In this document: positions 45,031 through 53,930 of the stretch, piece after piece
Position numbering within the stretch: the stretch's first letter is position 1
Layout of the letters: the number at the start of each line of letters is the position of its first letter
Origin: Pseudomonas sp. 5P_3.1_Bac2
GTDB taxonomy: Bacteria > Pseudomonadota > Gammaproteobacteria > Pseudomonadales > Pseudomonadaceae
Assembly: GCF_025465995.1 (NCBI RefSeq)
Contig: NZ_JANLNY010000006.1
Coordinates: forward strand, 372,001-436,000
Direction of reading: 5' to 3'
Length of the DNA stretch: 64,000 nucleotides
Position numbers and translations under genes: made by a program
The notes under the pieces: generated by a model
What the model saw: the letters and a program-made list of their open reading frames with translations, nothing else
Told to the model about the DNA's origin: nothing
Databases searched by the model: none

Positions 45031-47775
45031 CTACGCCTGGGTTTGGTCGATCAGGCGTTGGATCGCCTCGTCGAGGCCGTCCAGCGCTTGAGCCGAGGCG
45101 GGGTCGTTGTGCTTGAGCAGGGTTTCGCTGCGCTGACAGGCCGCACGTAACTGCGGCACCCCGCAATAACGGGTGGCGCCATGCAGGCGGTGCACCCGTT
45201 CGATCAGGCTATTACGCTCACCGGTGACGCGCGCTTGTTGAATCGCTTGGCGATCGTTGCTCAGGCCCGCCAGCAGCATATTCAGCATATCGGCGGCCAA
45301 GTCAGGCTTGCCCGCCGCTAGGCGCAAGCCTTCTTCAGCATCCAATACCTTGAGTTCGTTGTGCTGTGCGCCGCCGCTGGCGCTCTCCACAGCCTGATGG
45401 TGCAAGGCCAGGCCGGTCCATTTAAGGACGACCTGAGCCAGCTGTTTTTCGCTGATGGGCTTGGTCAGGTAGTCATCCATGCCGCTTTGCAGCAGGGCGC
45501 GTTTTTCGTTGGCCAAGGCGTGGGCGGTGAGGGCGACGATCGGCGTCTGGCTGTGGCCTCGTTCCAGCTCCAGCTGACGGATCTCTTCGGTGGCTTGGCG
45601 GCCATCCATGCCGGGCATCTGCACATCCATAAAGACCAGGTCGTAGGTCTTTTTCGCGGCCAGTTCCACGGCCTCGTAGCCGCTGTTGGCGATGCTGACC
45701 ACCGCGCCCATGTCTTCGAGCAGGGTTTGCACCAGCAGCAGGTTGGCCGGGTTGTCGTCGACGCAGAGGATTTCCGGGGCGCGGCTCGGGTTATGGGCCG
45801 GCGTCGTGGCAATGACCAGTTGCGGGTTGATCAACTCGGCCAGGCCGCGTTGCAGTTTTAAGGTGCAGGCGGGTTTGGATTGCAGTTGTTTATGGGCGTC
45901 AGGCAGCAGGCCCTGGTAAAGCATTTGCTCAGTGGTGGGGCAGAGCAGCAGGACTTTGCAGTTGAGCTGCTCAAACTCCCAAATACGCTGGCTGAGTTGC
46001 TCCGGCGTCAGGGTTTGGCTGCTGACGCCGAGCACCGCCAGATCAATGGGCAGCGAGCTGTGCTGAGCTTGGGCAACGGCGGCCAACAACGGATCGAGAT
46101 TGTCGAAGCCGCTGACTTGCAGGCCACAGTCTTCCAGTTGATGCAGCAGGGCTTGGCGGGCCAGTTCGTGGCTCTCCAGCAGCGCCGCGCGCCGGCCCAT
46201 CAACGGCGGGCGCATCAGCTCGTCGCCGGTGTTGCGGGTCTTCGGCAGGCTAAGGCTGATCCAGAATTCCGAGCCTTCATTGGGCGTGCTTTCAACGCCA
46301 ATCTCACCGCCCATTTGCTCGATCAAACGCTTGGAAATGACTAAGCCCAAGCCTGTGCCGCCGGCTTGCCGGCTAAGGGTGTTGTCGGCCTGACTAAAGG
46401 CCTGGAACAGCTCGCGCACGTCCTCATTGGACAGGCCAATGCCGGTGTCTTGCACGCTGATGCGCAGCTGCGCGCGATCGCTGCTCTCATCCTCAAGCAT
46501 GGCGCGCATCACGATAGTGCCGGCGTGGGTGAACTTAATCGCGTTGCTGACCAGGTTGGTCAGCACCTGTTTCAGGCGCAGCGGATCACCCATCAGTGCC
46601 AACGGCGTATCGCGGTAGACCAAGCTGAGCAGCTCCAGCTGCTTCTCATGGGCGGCGGGGGCGAGGATGGTCAGGGTGTCCTGGAGCAAGTCGCGCAGGT
46701 TAAACGGCACGTTTTCCAGCACCAGTTTGCCGGCCTCGATCTTCGAGAAGTCGAGGATCTCGTTGATGATCGCCAGCAGGTTGTCGGCGGATTTTTCGAT
46801 GGTGCCCAGATAGTCCTGCTGGCGCGGGGTCAGTTCGCTCTTTTGCAGCAGGTTGGTGAAACCGAGGATGCCATTGAGCGGCGTGCGGATCTCGTGGCTC
46901 ATATTGGCGAGGAATTCGGACTTGATCCGGCTGGCCTCCAAGGCTTCTTTACGCGCCAGATCCAGCTCGATGTTCTGGATCTCGATGGTTTCGAGGTTCT
47001 GTCGCACGTCTTCGGTGGCTTGGTCGACGCTATGTTGCAGCTCGTCCTGGGCGTTTTGCAGGGATTCGGCCATGCGGTTGATGCCCGAGGCCAACTCATC
47101 CAGTTCATGGCTGCCCAATGGCGGCAGGCGGGTTTGCAGATTGCCATCTTTGAGCTGCGCCACGCTTTGCTTGATCAGGCGCAGTGGGTCGTTGATGGTA
47201 CGGCTCAGGCGCACCGCCAAGAGGGCGGTGACGATCAGTCCGGCGCCGATCAGCAACAAACTGGTGAGCAAGCTGCGATAGCCACTGAGCTGAGTGCTCT
47301 GGTGCGACAGTTCCAGCTCAACCCAGCCGAGCAATTGGCTTTCGGTGTCGCTGGCCAGGGTGCCGGTGAAATTCAGGTGGCGCTGATAGACGGGCATCAA
47401 GAAGCGCGTATTGTCGCGGCTTTGCGTCTTCGAGGCTTGCGGGTTACGCGGTGGCGGCGGTGGGGTGAGCATGCGCGGCCCGGCATGAGCCAGGGGCTGC
47501 TGATCGCTGCTCAGGAAATTCACTGAGCGCACATCGCCTTGCTCCAAGGCTAATTCAGCGATGCGTTGCAGCACCTGAGCATCATTGGCCAGCAACGCCG
47601 GAGCGGCCAAAGGTGCCAATTGTTCGGTAATCATCTGCCCGCGCTGCAGCAGCTGGCTGTTCAAGCCCGATAGCTGCATCCACGTGAAGTAACCGCCTAA
47701 TACCAACGCCAGCAGGCTAGTGGGCAGCAGGGTCAGCAGCAAGACCCGTCCTTTGATGCCTAGATCCTTGATCAC
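45031..47775 (-). CDS. gacS: Hybrid sensor histidine kinase GacS (BarA type)
   Basis: Membrane sensor kinase of 914 aa that phosphorylates GacA and so controls the Gac/Rsm switch between planktonic and sessile or secretory life. The order is: membrane helix (about 10-32), periplasmic sensor, second helix (about 160-182), HAMP, HisKA with NMSHEIRTPLNGI (His near 289), ATPase domain, degenerate receiver, receiver with LVFMDVQMPGMDG (Asp near 713) and C-terminal HPt with HRLHGATRYCG (His near 861). I choose the GTG at 47775 (MIKDLGIKGR, GGAG seven bases upstream) over a TTG five codons earlier. It is divergent from pirR. Confidence 0.95.
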   Translation of the reverse strand: MIKDLGIKGRVLLLTLLPTSLLALVLGGYFTWMQLSGLNSQLLQRGQMITEQLAPLAAPALLANDAQVLQRIAELALEQGDVRSVNFLSSDQQPLAHAGPRMLTPPPPPRNPQASKTQSRDNTRFLMPVYQRHLNFTGTLASDTESQLLGWVELELSHQSTQLSGYRSLLTSLLLIGAGLIVTALLAVRLSRTINDPLRLIKQSVAQLKDGNLQTRLPPLGSHELDELASGINRMAESLQNAQDELQHSVDQATEDVRQNLETIEIQNIELDLARKEALEASRIKSEFLANMSHEIRTPLNGILGFTNLLQKSELTPRQQDYLGTIEKSADNLLAIINEILDFSKIEAGKLVLENVPFNLRDLLQDTLTILAPAAHEKQLELLSLVYRDTPLALMGDPLRLKQVLTNLVSNAIKFTHAGTIVMRAMLEDESSDRAQLRISVQDTGIGLSNEDVRELFQAFSQADNTLSRQAGGTGLGLVISKRLIEQMGGEIGVESTPNEGSEFWISLSLPKTRNTGDELMRPPLMGRRAALLESHELARQALLHQLEDCGLQVSGFDNLDPLLAAVAQAQHSSLPIDLAVLGVSSQTLTPEQLSQRIWEFEQLNCKVLLLCPTTEQMLYQGLLPDAHKQLQSKPACTLKLQRGLAELINPQLVIATTPAHNPSRAPEILCVDDNPANLLLVQTLLEDMGAVVSIANSGYEAVELAAKKTYDLVFMDVQMPGMDGRQATEEIRQLELERGHSQTPIVALTAHALANEKRALLQSGMDDYLTKPISEKQLAQVVLKWTGLALHHQAVESASGGAQHNELKVLDAEEGLRLAAGKPDLAADMLNMLLAGLSNDRQAIQQARVTGERNSLIERVHRLHGATRYCGVPQLRAACQRSETLLKHNDPASAQALDGLDEAIQRLIDQTQA

Positions 47776-47860
47776 ACGAATGCTCCGCAAAAGTCAGGCC
47801 CCAGTGTAGCGGTTCACACCTTGAGAATCTTGTGGTGAGGTCACAGGAAAATACATATAG

Positions 47861-47878
47861 AATGCTTCGCATTTACTT
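47861..47878 (+). promoter_or_regulatory. Fur-box-like palindrome before pirR
   Basis: AATGC-TTC-GCATT is a perfect palindrome. The wider 19-base stretch around it agrees with the classical Fur consensus at about 11 positions by my alignment. A TAGAAT -10-like word overlaps its left edge. Iron-repressed expression of pirRSA would fit; binding is inferred. Confidence 0.5.
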
Positions 47879-47891
47879 CGGGAATAGAGTC

Positions 47892-48587
47892 TTGATTGCT
47901 AGTAGTTTGCAGGTAGCCCATATCCTTGTGGTCGAGGATGACCCTCTATTGGCCAGTCATTTACAGCGCAGCCTGCATGACGTGGGCTATCAAGTGACCC
48001 TCAGCCAGGATGGTCAGGAAGGATTGGACCTGGCCGCCCAAGGCAACTTTGATTTGGTCCTGCAGGACATCCTGCTGCCCAGCCTCAATGGTTTACAGGC
48101 GCTGCGCCAGTTACGCGAAAGTTGCCCGGTGCCGGTGATCTTGATGTCGGCGCTGGGCGATGAGCCGGATCGCATCGCCGGTTTTAGCCACGGCGCCGAT
48201 GATTACCTGCCCAAGCCGTTCAGCATGGCTGAACTGCGCGTACGGGTAGCCGCGGTGCTGCGCCGAGTGGCTTATGAGCGCACGGAAGCGGCCAATGGTG
48301 ATTTTGACCTGGACAGCCTTCGCAGTGATGTCTGTGTCGATGGTCAGTGGGCCGATCTCACCGGCACCGAATACCGCCTGTTCCAGGCCCTTAATGAGCA
48401 TCAGGGCGAGGTGCTGAGCAAGGCCTTCCTCTACCAGCAAGTGTTGCACCGTGCCTATTCGCGCCACGACCGCAGCCTGGACATGCACATCAGTCACATC
48501 CGCCGTAAGTTGCAATTGGTCGGTTACAGCGCCGGGCGCCTAGAGACTGTATGGGGCAAAGGTTATCTGCTGACCAAGTTGTCATGA
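47892..48587 (+). CDS. pirR: OmpR-family response regulator PirR
   Basis: Two-component response regulator of 231 aa from the chosen TTG. The receiver domain (VVEDDPLLASHLQ, phospho-acceptor near residue 58 in LQDILLP, Lys in DDYLPKPF) precedes a winged-helix DNA-binding domain (about 130-230; LTGTEYRLFQALNEH, HISHIRRKL). The start is uncertain: ATG at 47862 lies inside the Fur-like palindrome, GTG at 47832 is still further upstream, and the TTG at 47892 has GGGA eight bases before it. PirR with PirS activates the enterobactin receptor gene pirA in P. aeruginosa. The stop overlaps the pirS start. Confidence 0.87.
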   Translation: MIASSLQVAHILVVEDDPLLASHLQRSLHDVGYQVTLSQDGQEGLDLAAQGNFDLVLQDILLPSLNGLQALRQLRESCPVPVILMSALGDEPDRIAGFSHGADDYLPKPFSMAELRVRVAAVLRRVAYERTEAANGDFDLDSLRSDVCVDGQWADLTGTEYRLFQALNEHQGEVLSKAFLYQQVLHRAYSRHDRSLDMHISHIRRKLQLVGYSAGRLETVWGKGYLLTKLS

Positions 48588-49921
48588 ACCTGCCCAACCG
48601 CCATTCGTTACTGTGGAAGCTGGCCTTGATGCTGGCGCTGCTGGCCTTGTTGGTCGCCAGTTTGCACGCCGACTTGGGCGACCGTTTGGAGGAGAACCGG
48701 CAATACCTGACCAGCGCGGAGAAGCAGCAACTGCGTGAGTGGGCTCAAGCAGCCGAGTTGGCGTGGCGCAGTCGCGGGCGTAGCGGGGTGGATGATTTCC
48801 TTGCGCAACTGCGGGCCAAGGAGAACATCTGGGCGGCGGTGGTCGATGCGGAGCATGAGTCACTGTCCTCGCAGCGCCTGAATGACGCGGAACTGCTGCG
48901 ATTGAATTTCTCCCGCCGCCTGGATGGCTCCTTAGGCCGGCCGGATCGCACCCCGGTTATCGAAATGCCCTTGGCGGATGCCGTCAGCTTTGTCGTCGAA
49001 TTGCCCCAGCGTCTTGATCCGCGCCGCCACCGGCATTGGTGGGACTTGCTCCTGCAACGGGTGCTGCCGGCCTTGTTGGCAGTGCTCTTGGGCATCGTGC
49101 TGTACCGTGAATTGATTGGCCCGTTAATGATTTTGCAGCGCCAGGCGCAGGCGTTGAGTCGCGGTGATTTATCCGCCCGGGTCGGCGCCATTGGCCAGCG
49201 CCGCGATGAATTCGGTGGCCTGGCGCGGTCCTTCGACCAGATGGCGGAGCGTTTGGAGCGCATGGTGGTGTATCAGCGCCAGCTACTGCGCGATATGTCC
49301 CACGAGCTGCGTACGCCCTTGAGCCGCCTGCGCGTGGCGGCGGAGTGCGAGGACGCTGAGGAGCCGCTGCGCCAGCGCTTAGAGCAGGAGGTCGGCGGCA
49401 TGGAGCAGTTGATCAGCGACACTCTGGATCTGGTCTGGCTCGACACCGAGCGCCGTACCCTGCCTTTGGAGGCGGTCAATGTCAGCCGCCTGTGGGATGT
49501 GCTACGCGAGAACGCCAGTTATGAAAGTGGCTGGCCCATCGAGCGCATGCCCTGCGAGCTGCCGGATGATTGCCAGGTGCTGGGCTATCTCAATGGCTTG
49601 GCGCAAGCCTTGGAAAATATCCTGCGTAACGCCATCCGCCATTCCCCGGCCAATGCCCGGGTGCGCTTAGCCGGGCAGCGCGAGGGTGATGACTGGGTAC
49701 TGTGGGTCGAGGATCAAGGCCCTGGCGTGGCGGAGGAGGATCTGCAACGGATCTTCCAGCCCTTTACCCGGCTTAACGCCGCGCGCCCGGGTGGTGATGG
49801 CTATGGTCTGGGCTTGGCCATCGCACACAGCATGCTAGAGCAGCAGGGCGGCAAGTTGTGGGCGGAGAACGCATACCCGGGTTTGCGCATAAAGTTCAGG
49901 CTGAAAGTGTATATTTTGTAA
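48584..49921 (+). CDS. pirS: Sensor histidine kinase PirS
   Basis: Membrane sensor kinase of 445 aa with helix (about 8-25), periplasmic loop, second helix (about 155-177) and HAMP. HisKA follows with RDMSHELRTPLSRL (His near 239), then the ATPase domain with NILRNAIRHSP, DQGPGV and GYGLGLAIAH. It senses a ferric siderophore state and acts on PirR. The ATG at 48584 overlaps the pirR stop (ATGA). The end of the gene runs into a palindrome that looks like the Fur control site of pirA. Confidence 0.9.
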   Translation: MNLPNRHSLLWKLALMLALLALLVASLHADLGDRLEENRQYLTSAEKQQLREWAQAAELAWRSRGRSGVDDFLAQLRAKENIWAAVVDAEHESLSSQRLNDAELLRLNFSRRLDGSLGRPDRTPVIEMPLADAVSFVVELPQRLDPRRHRHWWDLLLQRVLPALLAVLLGIVLYRELIGPLMILQRQAQALSRGDLSARVGAIGQRRDEFGGLARSFDQMAERLERMVVYQRQLLRDMSHELRTPLSRLRVAAECEDAEEPLRQRLEQEVGGMEQLISDTLDLVWLDTERRTLPLEAVNVSRLWDVLRENASYESGWPIERMPCELPDDCQVLGYLNGLAQALENILRNAIRHSPANARVRLAGQREGDDWVLWVEDQGPGVAEEDLQRIFQPFTRLNAARPGGDGYGLGLAIAHSMLEQQGGKLWAENAYPGLRIKFRLKVYIL

Positions 49922-49955
49922 ATGAGATTTACTCTCAAACAAGTCTCAGTATCAT
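49918..49955 (+). promoter_or_regulatory. Fur-like operator and promoter of pirA
   Basis: The perfect inverted repeat GTAAAT-GAG-ATTTAC (49918-49932) overlaps the pirS stop and agrees with the Fur 19-mer at about 12 positions. It covers a candidate -35 TTTACT (49928-49933), 16 bases before TATCAT (49950-49955). The leader from there to 50104 has no gene. Confidence 0.55.
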
Positions 49956-50104
49956 CGCCGCCACTGTTCGGTGGCGTACGGTCGCGACATGGGTTGCTTA
50001 AGCAGACTGGTTCGCAGCGTCATCGGCGCCGCAGCGTGGGCTCTTCAAGAGCTTGCCAATCGCAAAATAACGAGCCAGTTACAGCACTTAAGCAGGAGTC
50101 GCAG

Positions 50105-52183
50105 ATGTCCCGCCGTACCCCTCTGACAACTAGCAAGCGTCAATCCCCGTTTAGCCCCACCGTACTGGCCGCCGCACTGGCGTCGTTGAGCTATGGCGTG
50201 CAAGCCGAGCAACAGTTGGAGCTGGAAACCACGGTGGTGACCGCGGCAGGTTATGAGCAAAGCGTCAAAGATGCACCGGCGAGCATCTCGGTGATCACCT
50301 CTGAGGAACTGAAAAAGCGCTCCTACACCGATGTGACCGATGCCCTGAAAAACGTCGCAGGCGTACAGGTGATCGGCGGCGGCGTGGAGCAATCGATCTC
50401 GATTCGCGGCATGACCTCCGGTTACACCCTGTTCCTGATCGACGGCCGCCCTGTGCAGGGTAACGACGCCTTCGGTATCCGTGGCGCCCAAGCCGGTACG
50501 CCGATCAACTTCCTGCCGCCGATTGAAGCCATCGAGCGCATCGAAGTCATCCGTGGCCCAGCTTCGGCACTGTATGGCTCCGACGCCATGGGCGGGGTGG
50601 TGAACATCATCACCAAGAAAGTCGGCGACGAAATTCGCGGCAGCATCACCAGCGAATACACCCTGGCGGACAGCCACAACGAGGTGAATGAAAACGCCTT
50701 CCAGACCAGCGCCTATGTCGATCTGCCGCTGATCCCTAACGTGCTCGCCCTGCAATTGACCGGTGCCATCCACGATCAGCAGGAAAGCCACTTTGTCGGT
50801 GGTGGCGACAGCGCGGCCAGCGATCCGGATTACGAGAAAGAAACCATTGGCGGCAAGCTGTCGTGGAACCTCAACGAAGCCAACCTGGTTACCTTGGGGC
50901 ACACCTACTCCAAGCAGGAACGTACTTCCAATCCAGGTAAGAGCCTGGCCATTGATGAGGACAAGAGCTACCGCGAGTCGGTCAAGGAAAACTACTTCCT
51001 GTCCCACGAAGGCTCGTTCGGCAACCTGCAAACCAACAGCTACATCAACTACGACAAGTCGGAAAACAAGAGCAGCCTCAACGCCACCACCGGCAAGGGC
51101 ATTACCTATGACGTGCTGACGGTGAACAGCCAAGGCACTTATTTCTTCGACAGCCACAGCGTGACGGCGGGCCTGACCCACAAATACGAAGAGCTCAAAG
51201 ACGGCTCCTCCAACGGTCTGAAGCGCCCGATTGTGGCTGATCCCAATGCCGTGGTGGAAATGAACCGCTACCAGAACTCCTTGTTTATTGAGGACAACTG
51301 GCAGATGACCGATGACTTCAGCCTGACCTTGAGCGGTCGTTACGACGATAACCAAGCCTTTGGCGGCCATTTCAGCCCGAAAGTCTACGGCGTGTACCAC
51401 ATCAACGAGAGCTTCACCCTGAAGGGCGGGGTGACCTCGGGCTTCAAAGCGCCGGACCTGCGTAACGCGGCCAGCGACTACGGTATGAGCTCCATGGGTG
51501 GCACCGTGATCGGCAACCCGGACCTCAAGCCTGAGAAGAGCCTGAACAAAGAAATCGGCCTGGCCTACGAGAACTTCGACCTGGGCCTGGAAACCACCGT
51601 GACCCTGTATGTCACCGACTACAAAGACAAGGTCAACCGCACGGGCAACATCTGCGACACGACTAACCAGGTGTGTGAATGGAATGGCGTGATCTACCCC
51701 TACGAGTCGCGCGGCTACACCGCCAACGAAAACGTCGATGAAGCCGAGCTGCGCGGTATCGAGTGGACCCTGGATTACAACATCCTCGACAACCTGACCT
51801 ATCGCCATAGCTACACCTTCACTGAAACCGAGCAGAAGTCCGGGCAGTACAAGGGTGAAGCGCTCAACGATATGGCCAAGCACAGCTTTAACGCCTCGCT
51901 GGATTATCAAGCCACTGAGCGTCTGAACCTGTGGACCCAGTTCAACTACCGTGGCTCGACTTCCGGTCGTTGGCAGACCGGCACCAGTGGCTCGTCGAGC
52001 AATGGTGTGACTTACCCGGCCTATCGTTTCTTTGATGTGGGTCTGGGCTACAAGGCCACTAAAGGCCTGACCTTGAAGGCTGGCGTCTACAACGTCGGCA
52101 ACGAGAAGGTCACCACCGATGACAGCTTCGCCTACAACCTCGATGGGCGTCGCTACATCTTCTCGCTGACCCAGGCCTTCTAA
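50105..52183 (+). CDS. pirA: TonB-dependent ferric-siderophore receptor PirA
   Basis: Outer-membrane receptor of 692 aa: signal region (about 1-36, ending GVQAEQ), TonB-box-like ETTVVTAAG, plug domain (VITSEELKKRSYTDVTDAL, IRGMTSGYTLFLIDGRPV, RGPASALYGSDAMGGVVNI) and barrel ending in Phe (RYIFSLTQAF). The closest known type is the enterobactin receptor PirA/PfeA, also supported by pirRS. The ATG at 50105 follows AGGAG by seven bases; a frame from 49922 has a long non-signal extension and is rejected. The neighbours downstream (PepSY block) support a role in siderophore-iron release. Confidence 0.92.
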   Translation: MSRRTPLTTSKRQSPFSPTVLAAALASLSYGVQAEQQLELETTVVTAAGYEQSVKDAPASISVITSEELKKRSYTDVTDALKNVAGVQVIGGGVEQSISIRGMTSGYTLFLIDGRPVQGNDAFGIRGAQAGTPINFLPPIEAIERIEVIRGPASALYGSDAMGGVVNIITKKVGDEIRGSITSEYTLADSHNEVNENAFQTSAYVDLPLIPNVLALQLTGAIHDQQESHFVGGGDSAASDPDYEKETIGGKLSWNLNEANLVTLGHTYSKQERTSNPGKSLAIDEDKSYRESVKENYFLSHEGSFGNLQTNSYINYDKSENKSSLNATTGKGITYDVLTVNSQGTYFFDSHSVTAGLTHKYEELKDGSSNGLKRPIVADPNAVVEMNRYQNSLFIEDNWQMTDDFSLTLSGRYDDNQAFGGHFSPKVYGVYHINESFTLKGGVTSGFKAPDLRNAASDYGMSSMGGTVIGNPDLKPEKSLNKEIGLAYENFDLGLETTVTLYVTDYKDKVNRTGNICDTTNQVCEWNGVIYPYESRGYTANENVDEAELRGIEWTLDYNILDNLTYRHSYTFTETEQKSGQYKGEALNDMAKHSFNASLDYQATERLNLWTQFNYRGSTSGRWQTGTSGSSSNGVTYPAYRFFDVGLGYKATKGLTLKAGVYNVGNEKVTTDDSFAYNLDGRRYIFSLTQAF

Positions 52184-52201
52184 GGTTTGAACGGCTAAAG
52201 C

Positions 52202-52227
52202 ATTCCCCGGCACTGCGTCCGGGGAAT
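52202..52227 (+). terminator. Hairpin after pirA
   Basis: ATTCCCCGG / CCGGGGAAT around eight bases, followed by a T-poor stretch. Likely a 3' hairpin, possibly a leaky terminator before the methyltransferase gene. Confidence 0.65.
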
Positions 52228-52278
52228 TGTCGTCTAGGCGCTGAACCGGTCTAGGCGTTTTTGATAAGGATGGGGGAC

Positions 52279-53580
52279 ATGGCAAAAGCAAGTGGCTACG
52301 TAACGGATGTGGCCTATCCGGCACACTTCCACAAGGAGCTACTGCCGCTGTGGCTGGTGACGCTGGCCACCGTCAAAGGTCTGCGCAGCCCTAGCCTGAA
52401 CCAGCCTTACAGCTATTGCGAGCTGGGTTGCGGCCTCGGGATTAACCTGCTGGTGGCAGCCGCCTGCAACCCTTTGGGTGAGTTTGTCGGGGTGGATTTC
52501 AATCCGCAGCACATTGCTTTCGCCCGGCAGGCCAGTGAGCGTCTGGGCCTCGCCAACCTGCGTTTTGTCCAAGCGGATTTCGCCGAATTTGCCGCCACGA
52601 ACGCCCTGCAGTTCGACTTTGTGGTTAGCCACGGCGTGTGGTCTTGGATCGCGCAAGCGGCGCAGCAGCAGATACTCAGCGTGCTTAAGCACTCGCTCAA
52701 ACCGCAAGGGCTGTTTTACCTGCATTACATGTGTCACCCCGGTGCCAGTGCGATGCAGCCAGTGCAGAAGTTGCTCAGTGAATTGGCGGAACATTTGAGT
52801 GCCAGCTCGGCGCAAAACATGGGCGCCGGTTTGGATTTGCTCAGTCGTTTGGATCAGGCCGGGGTGTTCCACGATCAGCCGGGCATGAGCGAGCGCCTGG
52901 CGCAGTTGCAGAGCATGGACAAAGCCTATCTGGCCCATGATCTGCTCAGCCCCTACTGGCAGCCGCAGCATTCCATCGATGTGCATCGGCAGCTGGCTCA
53001 AGCCGGGCTCAGTTATGTCGACAGCGCCAATGCCTTTGATGTGCTGGAGACGCTATCGGTGCCGCAGGCGGCGCAGGCATTGATTGCCAACCTGCCATCG
53101 CCGGCGCTGCGCGAGTTGGCCAAGGACTTGGCGCGTAACCAACGCCAGCGGCAGGACCTGTTCCAAAAATGCCCTCAAGCCTTAGGGCCGCAGGCGCAGC
53201 TGGCCAGCCTGGCGCAGCTGCGTTGGCAATTGCTGCCGGGCGCACCACGCAGTGGCGGTCAAGTGTTCGCCACGCCGATTGGCCCTATTGATGGCCCGGC
53301 ACAGTTGCTTTCACCGCTGCTAGAACGCTTGGCTCAGGGCCCGGCCAGCACCGCTGAGTTAGGCCAACTGGCGGCCTATGGCGGCAACCTCACCGTGCTT
53401 TTACAAAGCCTGCTGTTGCTGATGTGGCGCGGTCATGTGCATCCGCAGCGCATGGATGCCGAGCCGCAGCCGCATGTAGCGGCTTTAACGGATTGGTTAG
53501 GGCAGCACGAGTTAAAGATTCAGTTGGCCGCTGAGTGCGGCACGGCCGTGTTGGATGAAGCGGCGCTAGCTAAACATTAA
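52279..53580 (+). CDS. Class I SAM-dependent methyltransferase with methyltransferase-regulatory-like region
   Basis: Protein of 433 aa. The SAM-binding core starts with ELGCGLGINLLVAA (about 48-61), then FVGVDFNPQHIAFARQ. The C-terminal half (about 220-300 and beyond) resembles the regulatory domain seen with such enzymes. The opening GYVTDVAYPAHFHKELLPLW is characteristic of the group, which includes, as I recall, rickettsial protein lysine methyltransferases acting on OmpB. It has no signal peptide. I use the ATG at 52279 (AAGGA eight bases upstream) over one three codons earlier. It sits between pirA and the PepSY block; the target is unknown. Confidence 0.82.
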   Translation: MAKASGYVTDVAYPAHFHKELLPLWLVTLATVKGLRSPSLNQPYSYCELGCGLGINLLVAAACNPLGEFVGVDFNPQHIAFARQASERLGLANLRFVQADFAEFAATNALQFDFVVSHGVWSWIAQAAQQQILSVLKHSLKPQGLFYLHYMCHPGASAMQPVQKLLSELAEHLSASSAQNMGAGLDLLSRLDQAGVFHDQPGMSERLAQLQSMDKAYLAHDLLSPYWQPQHSIDVHRQLAQAGLSYVDSANAFDVLETLSVPQAAQALIANLPSPALRELAKDLARNQRQRQDLFQKCPQALGPQAQLASLAQLRWQLLPGAPRSGGQVFATPIGPIDGPAQLLSPLLERLAQGPASTAELGQLAAYGGNLTVLLQSLLLLMWRGHVHPQRMDAEPQPHVAALTDWLGQHELKIQLAAECGTAVLDEAALAKH

Positions 53581-53639
53581 TAAACCCGGAGCGTCCATTG
53601 GGCGCACTGGGGCTTGAGACAACAATAGGGTTGAGGTGT

Positions 53640-53930
53640 ATGGCACGAACCAGTTCATCAGCATGGTTGTTAACCGCGCGCTGTCTGTTGGCAGTATTTG
53701 GCGGTTACCTGCTTACCTATATGGCCAGCGCCGCGTTGGCCCGGCTGTTGCCGGTTAAACCGGTGGATGCGGTGGTAATCGCCGCCTTACTCAGCTTCGT
53801 CCTGTATCTGGGCTTTATCATCTGGAGCTTCGCCGCTGCGCGGTTGTCGCGGGTGTGGCTGAGCCTGCTGCTGGCGTTGCCGTTGGGGCTGATCGGCTTT
53901 TGGCCGCAACTGATGGGGCGTATGGCATGA
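53640..53930 (+). CDS. DUF3649 small membrane protein
   Basis: Inner-membrane protein of 96 aa with three hydrophobic segments (about 8-30, 42-62, 70-90), fitting DUF3649. The start is the ATG at 53640 behind GAGGTGT; a longer frame from 53598 is rejected. Its stop overlaps the PepSY gene start (ATGA). DUF3649, PepSY and DUF3325 proteins commonly occur as a block beside TonB receptors, so a role in handling siderophore iron is inferred. Confidence 0.84.
   Translation: MARTSSSAWLLTARCLLAVFGGYLLTYMASAALARLLPVKPVDAVVIAALLSFVLYLGFIIWSFAAARLSRVWLSLLLALPLGLIGFWPQLMGRMA

Noticed and set aside
46366..47526. 386-codon plus-strand frame opposite gacS
   Set aside because: GacS on the other strand has every expected domain; the antisense product is Gln/Val-rich noise.
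50045..52324. 759-codon open frame on the minus strand opposite pirA
   Set aside because: Shadow of the TonB receptor gene; its product has no domain and no ribosome site.
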